A stretch of 64,000 bases of DNA from assembly GCF_009914315.1 (NCBI RefSeq), contig NZ_CP042596.1:4340001-4404000 (forward strand), written 5' to 3'. Positions 51,565-59,577 of the stretch are shown here, piece by piece. Under the pieces are notes generated by a model, which was given only the letters and a program-made list of their open reading frames with translations, ran no database searches and had not been told where the DNA came from. A program made the translations under genes and the position numbers. The stretch's first letter is position 1. Every line of letters starts with the position of its first letter. The DNA comes from Granulicella sp. WH15 (GTDB lineage Bacteria > Acidobacteriota > Terriglobia > Terriglobales > Acidobacteriaceae).

Positions 51565-51703
51565 GCGAAGCGGGCGGCACTTCGTGCGGTTCTCGGCTTC
51601 GCGTGGCCTCCGTTGGTCGGGATTGAGCTGCTCGTTGCCGACCAGCGGGAGGCCCTCAGAAGCCCGCTCCCCCATACCTCCCCGAGAACGGTACGAAGTA
51701 CAC
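51565..51703. repeat. long palindromic repeat, complete copy (divergent gap)
   Basis: GCAC-TTC-GTGC (51577-51587) followed by GGTTCTCGG; inner stem GGCCTCCGTTGGTCGGG with CCGACCAGCGGGAGGCCC; outer right arm CCCGAGAACG with GTAC-GAA-GTAC (51691-51701). It lies 13 bp from the tyrS start. Confidence 0.88.
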
Positions 51704-51713
51704 TTGAATTCTT

Positions 51714-52949
51714 ATGCAAACCTTCGCAAGCGTGCAGGACCAGCTAGACCTCATCACCAAAGGCGCAGCCGAGATCATCCCCCTCGACGCCCTGAAAGAA
51801 CGCATCGAGCAGTCCATCGCCAGCGGCAAGCCCATGCGCATCAAGGCCGGGTTCGACCCCACCGCGCCCGACCTGCACCTCGGCCACACCGTCCTGATCC
51901 GCAAGCTGCGGCACTTCCAGCAGCTCGGCCACACCGTCATCTTCCTCATCGGCGATTCGACCGCGCTCATCGGCGATCCGACCGGCAAGTCGGCCACGCG
52001 CAAGCAGCTCTCGCAGGAGGAGATCGACAAAAACGCCGAGACCTACAAGGAGCAGGTCTTCAAGATCCTCGACCCCGTGAAGACCGAGGTGCGCTACAAC
52101 TCGGAGTGGCTGGCGAAGCTGGGGTTTGCCGATATGATCCGGCTGGCCGCGAAGGCGACCGTCTCCCAGATGCTGGAGCGCGAAGACTTCCACAAACGCT
52201 TCAACGAGGAAGAGCCGATCTCCGTCCACGAGCTGCTGTACCCGCTGGCGCAGGGGTACGACTCGGTGGCGCTGGAGTGTGACGTCGAACTCGGCGGTAC
52301 GGACCAGAAGTTCAACCTGCTGATGGGACGCCGCCTGCAACGCGACGCCGGGCAGCCGCCCCAGATCGTGCTGATGACCCCGATCATCGAGGGTCTGGAC
52401 GGCGTGCAGAAGATGTCGAAGTCGCTGGGCAACGCGATTGGCGTGAGCGAACCGCCGTTCGAGATGTTCACCAAGCTGATGACGATTCCCGACGGGCTCA
52501 TCGGCCGCTACTACACGCTGCTGACCGATGTGCTGCCGGGAGCGATCGCCGCGATCGAGGAGGAGATGGCGGCGGGCAAACTGCACCCCATGCAGGCCAA
52601 GCGCGACCTCGCCCGAATGATTACGGCGGACTTTTCTTCTCAGGAAGCGGCCGTGCGCGCGGAGGAGAACTGGAGCAAGCAGTTCCAGCAGGGCGGCGTG
52701 AGCGAGGATCTGGACGAGGTGGCGATTGAGCTGGCCGCCATCGCCGGGACCGAGGCCGGGACGGTGCGGGTGGCCAAGCTGCTGGTAGCTCTGGGGCTGG
52801 CCGCCAGCAACGGCGAGGCTAATCGCAAACTGGCCGAGGGTGCGGTGAAGATCGAAGGGGTGGTCGTGAAGGAGCAGGCTGTACCTGCGGCGGCCACGCT
52901 GACGGTGCGACTGGGCAAGAAGGCCAAGCGGGCGTTGATATCGATGTAA
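51714..52949 (+). CDS. tyrS: tyrosyl-tRNA synthetase
   Basis: A 411-aa class I synthetase of the TyrRS type II (bacterial, HIGH and KMSKS) group. HIGH is the [13 protein letters not shown] segment, [16 protein letters not shown] is the Tyr site loop, [15 protein letters not shown] precedes KMSKS ([13 protein letters not shown]), and an S4 RNA-binding domain closes ([17 protein letters not shown]). The start ATG follows the repeat with TTGAATTCTT and no clear ribosome site. Single gene. Confidence 0.96.
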   Translation: MQTFASVQDQLDLITKGAAEIIPLDALKERIEQSIASGKPMRIKAGFDPTAPDLHLGHTVLIRKLRHFQQLGHTVIFLIGDSTALIGDPTGKSATRKQLSQEEIDKNAETYKEQVFKILDPVKTEVRYNSEWLAKLGFADMIRLAAKATVSQMLEREDFHKRFNEEEPISVHELLYPLAQGYDSVALECDVELGGTDQKFNLLMGRRLQRDAGQPPQIVLMTPIIEGLDGVQKMSKSLGNAIGVSEPPFEMFTKLMTIPDGLIGRYYTLLTDVLPGAIAAIEEEMAAGKLHPMQAKRDLARMITADFSSQEAAVRAEENWSKQFQQGGVSEDLDEVAIELAAIAGTEAGTVRVAKLLVALGLAASNGEANRKLAEGAVKIEGVVVKEQAVPAAATLTVRLGKKAKRALISM

Positions 52950-53290
52950 GGCTCGTTGGTCGTAAACAGACTTTTGTTTCCGACCAACGGGAGGACCACG
53001 CGAAGCAGTAAAAAGGCGTGCAAACGCCCGCCCCGCGCAGGAGGCCCGTCCGGCAGGACAGTCTTTGTAGCTTTTGAAGAAAGCATACCTCGGGGGCTAA
53101 AGCCCACTTCTATGGTTGATTTGAATGTCCGGGCTAAAGCCCGGACCTGCCTCAGAAGCAAAAGCAAAAACAACGGCAAAGACAGAAGCAGATTCCTCCG
53201 CTTCGCTCCTGAATGACAACCAAGAAAACAAGCAACAGCAACAACGCCCTCACGCCGGGGCACTTCGTGCGGTCTTGGACGCCCGCGTGT
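52950..53290. repeat. composite intergenic repeat, longest chain
   Basis: In order: a CTCGTTGGTCG ... CCGACCAACGGGAGG hairpin, the AAAAAGGCGTGCAAACGCCC module, GGCCCGTCCGGCAGGACAG, GAAAGCATACCTCGGGGGC, the palindrome GTCCGGGCTAAAGCCCGGAC (53127-53146), a CAAAAACAACGGCAAAG linker, GAAGCAGATTCCTCCGCTTC, TGAATGACAACC, and the GCAC-TTC-GTGC hairpin (53260-53270). This fills the whole 383-base gap; no gene seen. Confidence 0.88.
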
Positions 53291-53333
53291 AGATTTTGGC
53301 TTACTTTTGCCGCTCCCACGCATCCTAAAGGAC

Positions 53334-54143
53334 ATGAAAGTCTTCCTCTCCCAGAGGGTACTTCTCCTGTCGGGTCTACTGCTGTTGCCCCTGGCCGCGC
53401 AGGAGACGCCGGATGCGAAGGCGATCATCGCCCGAGCCGTCCAGACCGAGCTCGACGCCAACCATAACGACCACACCGCCTTTGCCTATCGCGACCACGA
53501 TGTGACGCCCGAGCACGACACCGTTTATCAGGTGGTCGAGACGCCGAAGGGCACGTTGCGCCGTAAGATCCTCGACCACGGGCAGCCCTTGCCCCCTGAG
53601 CAGCAGCACGTGGAGGATCTGCGCATCCACGCTTTTGTCCACGACACCTCGTTGCAGCAGCGTGAGGCGAAGGACGATGTGCATGACCAGGAGCAGGCCG
53701 AGAACCTGCTGCGGCTGCTGCCCACGGCCTTCCTATGGACCGTAAGGAGCGAGACGCCCACGCAGGTGACGCTGGACTTCAAGCCCGATCCGGAGTTTCA
53801 TGCGCCGTCGATGGAGGCAAAGGTGCTCTCGGCGATGGAGGGAGAGGTGGTGGTGGCGAAGCCTTCGCACCGGATCGAGCACCTGAAAGGGACGCTGGCC
53901 AACGATGTGAAGCTGGGGTACGGGCTGCTGGGGAGGATGAAGGCTGGCGGCACGTTCACGGTCGAGCGGCGGGAGGTATCTCCGGGGCACTGGCAGATTA
54001 CCGGCTCGCATGTGCATATCGTCGGGCGGGCGCTGCTGTTCAAGACGATTGGCCAGCAGGAGGATGAGACCAAGACGGACTTCAAGGTGTCGCCGGCGGA
54101 GACGCTCGAAAAGGCAGCCGACGTATTGAAGGAGACCCCCTAG
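53334..54143 (+). CDS. secreted hypothetical protein (269 aa)
   Basis: A 269-aa protein, not recognised. Signal peptide VLLLSGLLLLPLAAQ. The mature part is mostly beta: FAYRDHDVTPEHDTVYQVVE, then QVTLDFKPDPEFHAP and AGGTFTVERREVSPGHWQIT, which look like outer-membrane lipoprotein-carrier style sheets, an acidic/His helical section (HDTSLQQREAKDDVHDQEQA), and a polar tail. The ATG at 53334 has AAAGGAC upstream. Co-directional with rnr, with a short repeat between. Confidence 0.6.
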   Translation: MKVFLSQRVLLLSGLLLLPLAAQETPDAKAIIARAVQTELDANHNDHTAFAYRDHDVTPEHDTVYQVVETPKGTLRRKILDHGQPLPPEQQHVEDLRIHAFVHDTSLQQREAKDDVHDQEQAENLLRLLPTAFLWTVRSETPTQVTLDFKPDPEFHAPSMEAKVLSAMEGEVVVAKPSHRIEHLKGTLANDVKLGYGLLGRMKAGGTFTVERREVSPGHWQITGSHVHIVGRALLFKTIGQQEDETKTDFKVSPAETLEKAADVLKETP

Positions 54144-54149
54144 TCGTTT

Positions 54150-54183
54150 TCGCGCGAAGCGTCGAGAACGGTACGAAGTACTG
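54150..54183. repeat. hairpin-core intergenic repeat, short copy
   Basis: CGCGCGAAGCGTCGAGAACG with GTAC-GAA-GTAC (54171-54181); the GC-rich tail is missing. 54184-54242 reads TGCATTTGCGGATGACGGG and is not repeat-like; nothing more is recognised. Confidence 0.82.
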
Positions 54184-54242
54184 CATTTGCGGATGACGGG
54201 ATTTGCTGTCATCCTGAGCCTGAGTAGATCGGATCTCTTTCG

Positions 54243-56984
54243 ATGGCGAAGCAAGGGCCGTACCCACACAGTGACCGGGATCTGATCCGGATGATCGAAC
54301 GCTCGGCCGGGCACAGGGCCGGGTACAAACAACTGATCCGCGAGCTGGGGCTGGGCGGCGGGCGCGAGCGCAGGCTGCTGCTCGAGCAGCTGGCGCGCAT
54401 CACCGTGCGGGGCGAGCTGGTCAAGATCGACGACGACCAGTGGGCGCTGCCGCGGGCCACTCCGGATAAGACCGCGAGAGTTTCGCGCGCGCCGGGGATG
54501 CCGGTGGAGCACAAGGCCACGCGCGAGGGCCTGGTGGCCGGACGGCTGGACCTGCACCGCGACGGCTTCGGCTTTGTAAGGCCGAACGGCAGCAGCAGCC
54601 GCGCGGAAGACATCTTCATCCCGCCGAACGAGCTGAACGGAGCCATGCAGGGCGACGAAGTGCTGGTGGACGAGGCTCCGCTCGACCGCGAGGGACGCCG
54701 CTCCGGGCGCATCGCACGGGTGCTCAATCGGCGTAATCCTACCGTGGTGGGGATCTTCCACTACGCGCGTCCGCAGGGTAGGCGCGGCACCAGCGGCTAC
54801 GACACCGGGCTGCTGACGGGCAACTACATTACCCCGCTCGACGAGCGCATGACGCAGCCGATCCTGATCCCCGACGGACCGGGCGGCGTGGTGCTGCTGC
54901 CTGCCGAGAACCCGCACCGGGTGCTGGGCGAAGAGGCTCTGAAGCAGCTTGGTGAGCGCACTGGAGATTCTTCAGGGAACAAGCTGGACCCGCTCGAAGG
55001 TTTGGCCGTCGATGTCGAGATCACCGACTTCCCCGGCGTGAACCGTCCGGCCAAGGGGCGGATCATCGAGGTGCTGGGGCACCCGGACGACTTCGGCGTG
55101 GACGTCGAGATCATCATCCGCAAACACCACCTGCCGTATACGTTTCCCGACAACGTGCTCGCCGAAGCGACGGCCTCAGCCAGCCAGACCGTGGCCACGC
55201 TGACCGACGAGGAGGTGGCGCGGCGGCACGACTTCCGTGGGCTGCCCATCGTCACCATCGACGGCGAGACCGCGCGCGACTTCGACGACGCCGTGCTGGT
55301 GCGGCAGCTTCCCAACGGCAATTGGCAGTTGCAAGTCCACATCGCCGACGTGAGCCACTACGTGCGCCCCGGTACGGCGCTCGACCTCGAGGCCCGCCTG
55401 CGCGCCACCAGCGTCTACTTCCCCGACCGCGCCGTGCCCATGCTGCCGCCGCAGCTTTCGTCGGGCATGTGTTCTCTACGGCCCGATGAGGACCGGCTGG
55501 TCCTGAGCTGTATCGCCGAGATCGACGCGGCGGGTGAGGTCGCCGAGTTCGAGCTGTGCGAGGGCATTATCCGCTCGGCGCGGCGCATGACCTACACGCA
55601 GGTACAGAAGATCCTCGACGGCGACGCCGAGACCCGCGCCGCCTTCATCGAGCTGGTGCCCGCCTTCGAGCAGATGTACGAGCTGGCGCTGAAGCTGAAC
55701 CGCAAGCGCCATCGCCGCGGCTCCATCGACTTCGACCTGCCCGAGCCGGTGATCCGGTTCGACCCGCAGGGCAACATGGCGGCGATCACGCGGTCGGAGC
55801 GCGGCTGGTCGAACCGGCTCATCGAGGAGTTCATGCTGACGGCCAACGAGTGCGTGGCGCACTGGCTGGAGCTGCGCGGGCCGTCGATCTACCGCATCCA
55901 CGAGATGCCCGACCCCAAGCGGATCATCGACTTCGAGGAGACGGCCAGCGGCTTCGGCTACTCGCTCGGCTTCTCGACGCTGCCAGTCAAGCGGATGACC
56001 ATGAAGTCCGATCGGCGCAGCTCCCGCGCCGGGGCGGAGCGGCACGGAGGCCGCGCCCGCCAGGTGCAGACGCACGATGTTCCCGAGGAGATTCCGGTGA
56101 CGCCGCAGATGTACCAGCGGCTGACGGCGAAGATCGCGGGCACGCCCGAGGAGCGCATCCTCGCCTACCTGATGCTGCGTTCGCTGAAGCAGGCGCGCTA
56201 CAGCGAGAAGAACGAAGGCCACTTCGCGCTGGCCAGCCCGAGCTATACGCACTTCACCAGCCCCATCCGGCGCTATCCGGACCTGATCGTGCACCGGCTG
56301 CTGCGCGCCGCGCTCGAGGCCGGAGTAAGCCCGATGGGCGGGCCGATTCTTTCGAGCGATCCGCAGCCGTGGGCGGCGCGCAAGGCGGGCAAGCACGCGG
56401 AGAGGCCCGCGCCGACGGGCGAGCCGCTGCCGAACTGGCTGCCCCCGCAGGAGCTTCAGGATATCGCCGCCGAGTCCTCCCAGGCCGAGCGCCGCGCCGA
56501 CGACGCCGAGCGCGAGCTGATGGAGTGGAAGAAGATCAAGTTCATGCAGGACCGCGTGGGCGAAGACTTCCAGGCCACCGTGCTCTCGTGCACCAAGTAC
56601 GGATTCTTCGTGGAGCTGGACGAGCTGTTTATCGAGGGCCTCGTGCCCATCGCCACGCTGGGTTCTCGCGGGCGCTTCGGCGACGACGAACGCTACAGCT
56701 TCCGCGACACCGACCGCACTATCGTCGGCGACTTCTCCGGGCGCGTCTTCAAGATCGGCCAGCGAGTGCATGTGCTGCTCGACCGCATCGACCGGCAGCA
56801 GAAGCGGTTGCAGTTTGCGCTGGTACCGGGCGAGGAACCGCAGGGCGAGTCTCCGAAGAGCCTGCGCAAGCCCAAAACGGCGCGGGTCGAGAACCACTCC
56901 AGCCCGACGCGGACGGGCAAGCCGGGCAAGACCAAGTCGAAGACGCGGGCGCGGGTGAAGAAGGCCAAGGGCAAGCGGCGTTAG
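54243..56984 (+). CDS. rnr: ribonuclease R
   Basis: A 913-aa 3'-5' exoribonuclease of the RNB family. The N-terminal winged helix is KQLIRELGLGG; a cold-shock domain starts GLVAGRLDLHRDGFGFVRPN; the RNB catalytic centre has TIDGETARDFDDAVLV (the four Asp region), LHIADVSHYV-like VHIADVSHYVRPGT, FPDRAVPMLP, and RIHEMPD, and SHFTSPIRRYPDLIVHR-like YTHFTSPIRRYPD. An S1 domain follows (FQATVLSCTKYGFFVELDEL), then a basic tail (KPGKTKSKTRARVKK). The insert SDRRSSRAGAERHGGRARQV within the RNB domain is unusual. Confidence 0.95.
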   Translation: MAKQGPYPHSDRDLIRMIERSAGHRAGYKQLIRELGLGGGRERRLLLEQLARITVRGELVKIDDDQWALPRATPDKTARVSRAPGMPVEHKATREGLVAGRLDLHRDGFGFVRPNGSSSRAEDIFIPPNELNGAMQGDEVLVDEAPLDREGRRSGRIARVLNRRNPTVVGIFHYARPQGRRGTSGYDTGLLTGNYITPLDERMTQPILIPDGPGGVVLLPAENPHRVLGEEALKQLGERTGDSSGNKLDPLEGLAVDVEITDFPGVNRPAKGRIIEVLGHPDDFGVDVEIIIRKHHLPYTFPDNVLAEATASASQTVATLTDEEVARRHDFRGLPIVTIDGETARDFDDAVLVRQLPNGNWQLQVHIADVSHYVRPGTALDLEARLRATSVYFPDRAVPMLPPQLSSGMCSLRPDEDRLVLSCIAEIDAAGEVAEFELCEGIIRSARRMTYTQVQKILDGDAETRAAFIELVPAFEQMYELALKLNRKRHRRGSIDFDLPEPVIRFDPQGNMAAITRSERGWSNRLIEEFMLTANECVAHWLELRGPSIYRIHEMPDPKRIIDFEETASGFGYSLGFSTLPVKRMTMKSDRRSSRAGAERHGGRARQVQTHDVPEEIPVTPQMYQRLTAKIAGTPEERILAYLMLRSLKQARYSEKNEGHFALASPSYTHFTSPIRRYPDLIVHRLLRAALEAGVSPMGGPILSSDPQPWAARKAGKHAERPAPTGEPLPNWLPPQELQDIAAESSQAERRADDAERELMEWKKIKFMQDRVGEDFQATVLSCTKYGFFVELDELFIEGLVPIATLGSRGRFGDDERYSFRDTDRTIVGDFSGRVFKIGQRVHVLLDRIDRQQKRLQFALVPGEEPQGESPKSLRKPKTARVENHSSPTRTGKPGKTKSKTRARVKKAKGKRR

Positions 56985-57022
56985 CGGCAGGATTTACAAT
57001 CGAATCTCAGGAGATTTAACAC

Positions 57023-57301
57023 ATGGCGCACATGGTTTTCTGCAGCAAGTACAAGGCCGAGCTGGAGGGTCTGGACGAGCCGCCGTTCGACTCCGACTTC
57101 GGTCAGAAGATCTACAAGAACGTCTCGAAGAAGGCCTGGGGCGAGTGGGTGGAGCGGCAGAAGATGCTGCTGAACGAGTATCGCCTGCAGCCCTGGACGC
57201 GCGAGGCGCAGGAGTTTCTGGTCGAGCAGATGAACGGATTTTTCTTTGGCGAAGGCGAGGGTGGCTCGCTTCCCAAGGAGTACGTAGCCCCTACCCACTA
57301 A
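57023..57301 (+). CDS. yggX: Fe(2+)-trafficking / oxidative-damage protection protein
   Basis: A 92-aa YggX. HMVFCSKYKAELEGLDEPPF at the N-terminus with the conserved Cys, IYKNVSKKAWGEWVERQKML in the middle and AQEFLVEQMNGFFFGE at the end are specific for this family, which protects Fe-S clusters from oxidants. AGGAG lies 8 bases before the ATG. It follows rnr by about 40 bp. Confidence 0.93.
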   Translation: MAHMVFCSKYKAELEGLDEPPFDSDFGQKIYKNVSKKAWGEWVERQKMLLNEYRLQPWTREAQEFLVEQMNGFFFGEGEGGSLPKEYVAPTH

Positions 57302-57302
57302 G

Positions 57303-57472
57303 GCACTTCAACGGGATTATCCGCACCAGCGGGAGGACCGCGCGAAGCTTTAAAAAGGCGTGCAAACGCCCGCCCCGCGCGTAGCAGGCCCGTCCGGCAG
57401 GACAAAAGCAAAAGCGCCCTCACGCCGGGCGGGCGGCACTTCGTGCGGTTCTCGACGCTTCGCGTGAAAACT
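57303..57472. repeat. composite intergenic repeat
   Basis: A degraded GGCACTTCAACGGG, CGCACCAGCGGGAGGACCGC, the TAAAAAGGCGTGCAAACGCC module, GGCCCGTCCGGCAGGAC, AAAAGCGCCCTCACGCCGGG, and GCAC-TTC-GTGC (57436-57446) with GGTTCTCGACGCTTCGCGTG. It takes up the convergent gap up to the terminator. Confidence 0.87.
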
Positions 57473-57493
57473 TTTCAATCTATGTCGCAAAAG

Positions 57494-57524
57494 AAGAGGG
57501 CTGGCGAAGTTCGCCAGCCCTCTT
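57494..57524 (-). terminator. intrinsic terminator of the Gly/Tyr-rich protein gene
   Basis: AAGAGGGCTGGCG and CGCCAGCCCTCTT form a 13-bp stem with a short AAGTT loop, then TCTTTT on the minus strand and TGATGTTTTT on the plus strand. Could serve both strands. Confidence 0.8.
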
Positions 57525-57536
57525 GATGTTTTTGAT

Positions 57537-58034
57537 TTACCGGTGTCCGCCGCCGCCATGACCACCACCGCCATGGAACCCGCCGCCGCCACCACCGTGG
57601 AAGCCGCCACCACCGCCGCCATGGAAGCCACCGCCACCAGCGAAACCACGTCCGCCACCAGCGTAGCCGCCGCGATATCCGCCACCGTAACCACCGCGGT
57701 AGCCTACTCCGCCACGGTATCCATAGCCACCACGATAGCCGTAGCCGCCGCGCCATCCATAACCACCGCGCCAGCCGTAGCCGCCGCGATACCAGGGGCC
57801 GGCGCCGATGAAGAGGCCGCCGACGAAGTAGTTCGGGCCATAGTAGCCGTAGGGCGCGCAGGCGTAGGGGTAATAGCCGTAGTAGCCATACTCACAGGCG
57901 GGCGCGGCGTAGGGATAGTCATAAGCCGGGCCGCCGATGCCGACGCCGACCGCCACCTGGGCATGAGCCGTGGTTGCCGGAACAAGGAAGATCGCGAAGA
58001 TGCTGAGTAACGCTAGATAACGAAAGACTTTCAT
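57537..58034 (-). CDS. Gly/Tyr-rich secreted protein with repeats
   Basis: A 165-aa protein with a signal peptide (LALLSIFAIFLVPATTAHA). The mature part has a Tyr-rich start (YDYPYAAPACEYGYYGYYP), repeated units of RGGYGWRGGYGYRGG, and a C-terminal HGGGGGGFHGGGGHGGGG. Low complexity; not a named family. Similar Gly-rich proteins occur as coat or envelope material. AGGAGG is 6 bases before the ATG. The Tyr/Gly repeats could phase-separate or cross-link; the His-Gly end could bind metal; both are speculation. Confidence 0.72.
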   Translation of the reverse strand: MKVFRYLALLSIFAIFLVPATTAHAQVAVGVGIGGPAYDYPYAAPACEYGYYGYYPYACAPYGYYGPNYFVGGLFIGAGPWYRGGYGWRGGYGWRGGYGYRGGYGYRGGVGYRGGYGGGYRGGYAGGGRGFAGGGGFHGGGGGGFHGGGGGGFHGGGGHGGGGHR

Positions 58035-58206
58035 AAGCCCTCCTGCGGGGCGAAACCGGCGTTCAAGCTCGGCTTAGTTCGGATCCAGGGTCTTGGTCTG
58101 CATCCTTGTTTATTAGAACCGCGATTCGTGGAGAAAGTTGCGCAGATTGCGGAGATGTGATCCGCAGAAGGGCTAAAACTGTACGCCAGAACGGTACCAT
58201 AGACAG

Positions 58207-59490
58207 ATGGCCTTGCGAATCGAGCGGATGAAGTACGGCGGGGCCGGTGTGGGAGTCGATGCCACGGGTGCGGAGACGGACGTGCCCTTTACCCTGCCGG
58301 GAGAGTTGGTGGATCTGGCGGTTACTGATTCTGTGCAGGTTGTCGAAGCCTCCGCGCAGCGTGTCGAACCGGAGTGCCGCCACTTCGGCAGTTGTGGAGG
58401 CTGTCAGTACCAGCACGCCAGCTATCCCGCCCAGGTCGAGATCAAGTCCGGAATCCTGCGGGAGATTCTCTCCCAGGCAGGTGCGGGGCCGGTTCCGGAG
58501 ATAGAACTTCGCACCGGCGAGCCGTGGGGATACCGGAATCGCGTGCGGATGCGGGTGCAGGCGCTGGATGGGCAACTCCGCGTCGGGCACAGCCGCCGGT
58601 CGTCGAACGAGTTTCTACCTATAGAAGAGTGCCCCATCGCCGCCCCGGTACTGTGGCGGGCAGCGGAGGCATTGATACAACTGGCCGCCGAGGACGCCGT
58701 TGTACGCCGTTGGCTGGAGCATGTGGCCGAGGTGGAGTTTTTCTGCTCCGCCGACCAGGCGCGGGTGCAGATGGCACTCTTCCTGCGGGATGCGGATGTG
58801 GCTCGGAATGAGCCGTTTACGGTCTTCTGCGAGAAGGTGAAGGCTCTGCTGCCGGAGATGGTCGGGGCCAACGCCGAGATCGACCCGGAGCTGAGCCGAC
58901 GCGCCCGCAGGAGCTGGCCGGGAGCAACGTGGGGAGCAGCAGGGCTGGTCTACGAGGCCGCCGGAGCCAAGTATTGGGTGAGCCGTGGAGCGTTCTTCCA
59001 GGTGAACCGCTTTCTGGTCGACGAGATGGTGGCTCTGGCGACGGCGGGGCGGAGCGGCCAGTTGGCGTGGGATCTCTTTGCCGGAGTGGGTTTGTTTTCG
59101 CGGGGGCTGGCCGGGGGCTTTGCCGAGGTGGTGGCCGTGGAGGGCAACCCGGTGGCCGCTGGGGACCTGGCGAAGCTGGCGAAGAATGTGAAGGCGGTCG
59201 AGGGCGCGACGGTCGATTTTCTGCGCCGGGCAGTGCTGGAGCGGGAACGGCCGGAGTTGATCGTGATGGACCCGCCACGCGCCGGGGCCGGGGCCGAAGG
59301 GTGCGGGCTGCTGGGGCGGATCGGCGCTCCGGCGCTGGTTTACGTCTCCTGCGACCCGGTGACGCTGGGGCGGGATCTTGCGGTGCTGGCGCGGGCGGGA
59401 TACGGGATGGAGCGGGTGTGGATGGTGGATATGTTTCCCCAGACCTTCCATCTGGAGACGGTGGTCTGGCTGCGCAAGGACGCGGCTTAG
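58207..59490 (+). CDS. class I SAM-dependent RNA (uracil-5-)-methyltransferase, RlmD/TrmA type
   Basis: A 427-aa RNA m5U methyltransferase. Four Cys bind an Fe-S cluster: C57, C63, C66 (ECRHFGSCGGCQYQ) and C142 (IEECPIAAP). The SAM part has WDLFAGVGLFS and VVAVEGNP; LIVMDPPRAGAG and VYVSCDPVTLGRDL carry the catalytic Cys. No clear TRAM domain is present before the cluster beyond a short start (MKYGGAGVGVD). It methylates a uridine in rRNA or tRNA. The assignment to RlmD or RumB needs a tree. Confidence 0.9.
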   Translation: MALRIERMKYGGAGVGVDATGAETDVPFTLPGELVDLAVTDSVQVVEASAQRVEPECRHFGSCGGCQYQHASYPAQVEIKSGILREILSQAGAGPVPEIELRTGEPWGYRNRVRMRVQALDGQLRVGHSRRSSNEFLPIEECPIAAPVLWRAAEALIQLAAEDAVVRRWLEHVAEVEFFCSADQARVQMALFLRDADVARNEPFTVFCEKVKALLPEMVGANAEIDPELSRRARRSWPGATWGAAGLVYEAAGAKYWVSRGAFFQVNRFLVDEMVALATAGRSGQLAWDLFAGVGLFSRGLAGGFAEVVAVEGNPVAAGDLAKLAKNVKAVEGATVDFLRRAVLERERPELIVMDPPRAGAGAEGCGLLGRIGAPALVYVSCDPVTLGRDLAVLARAGYGMERVWMVDMFPQTFHLETVVWLRKDAA

Positions 59491-59577
59491 TCCCAAATCG
59501 GGAATCGTAGCCGTGTAAATGACTGATCTGCGGCAGGTTTGCGGCTCTGGGGCGTTCGATCCGATGTAAAAGTCGGT

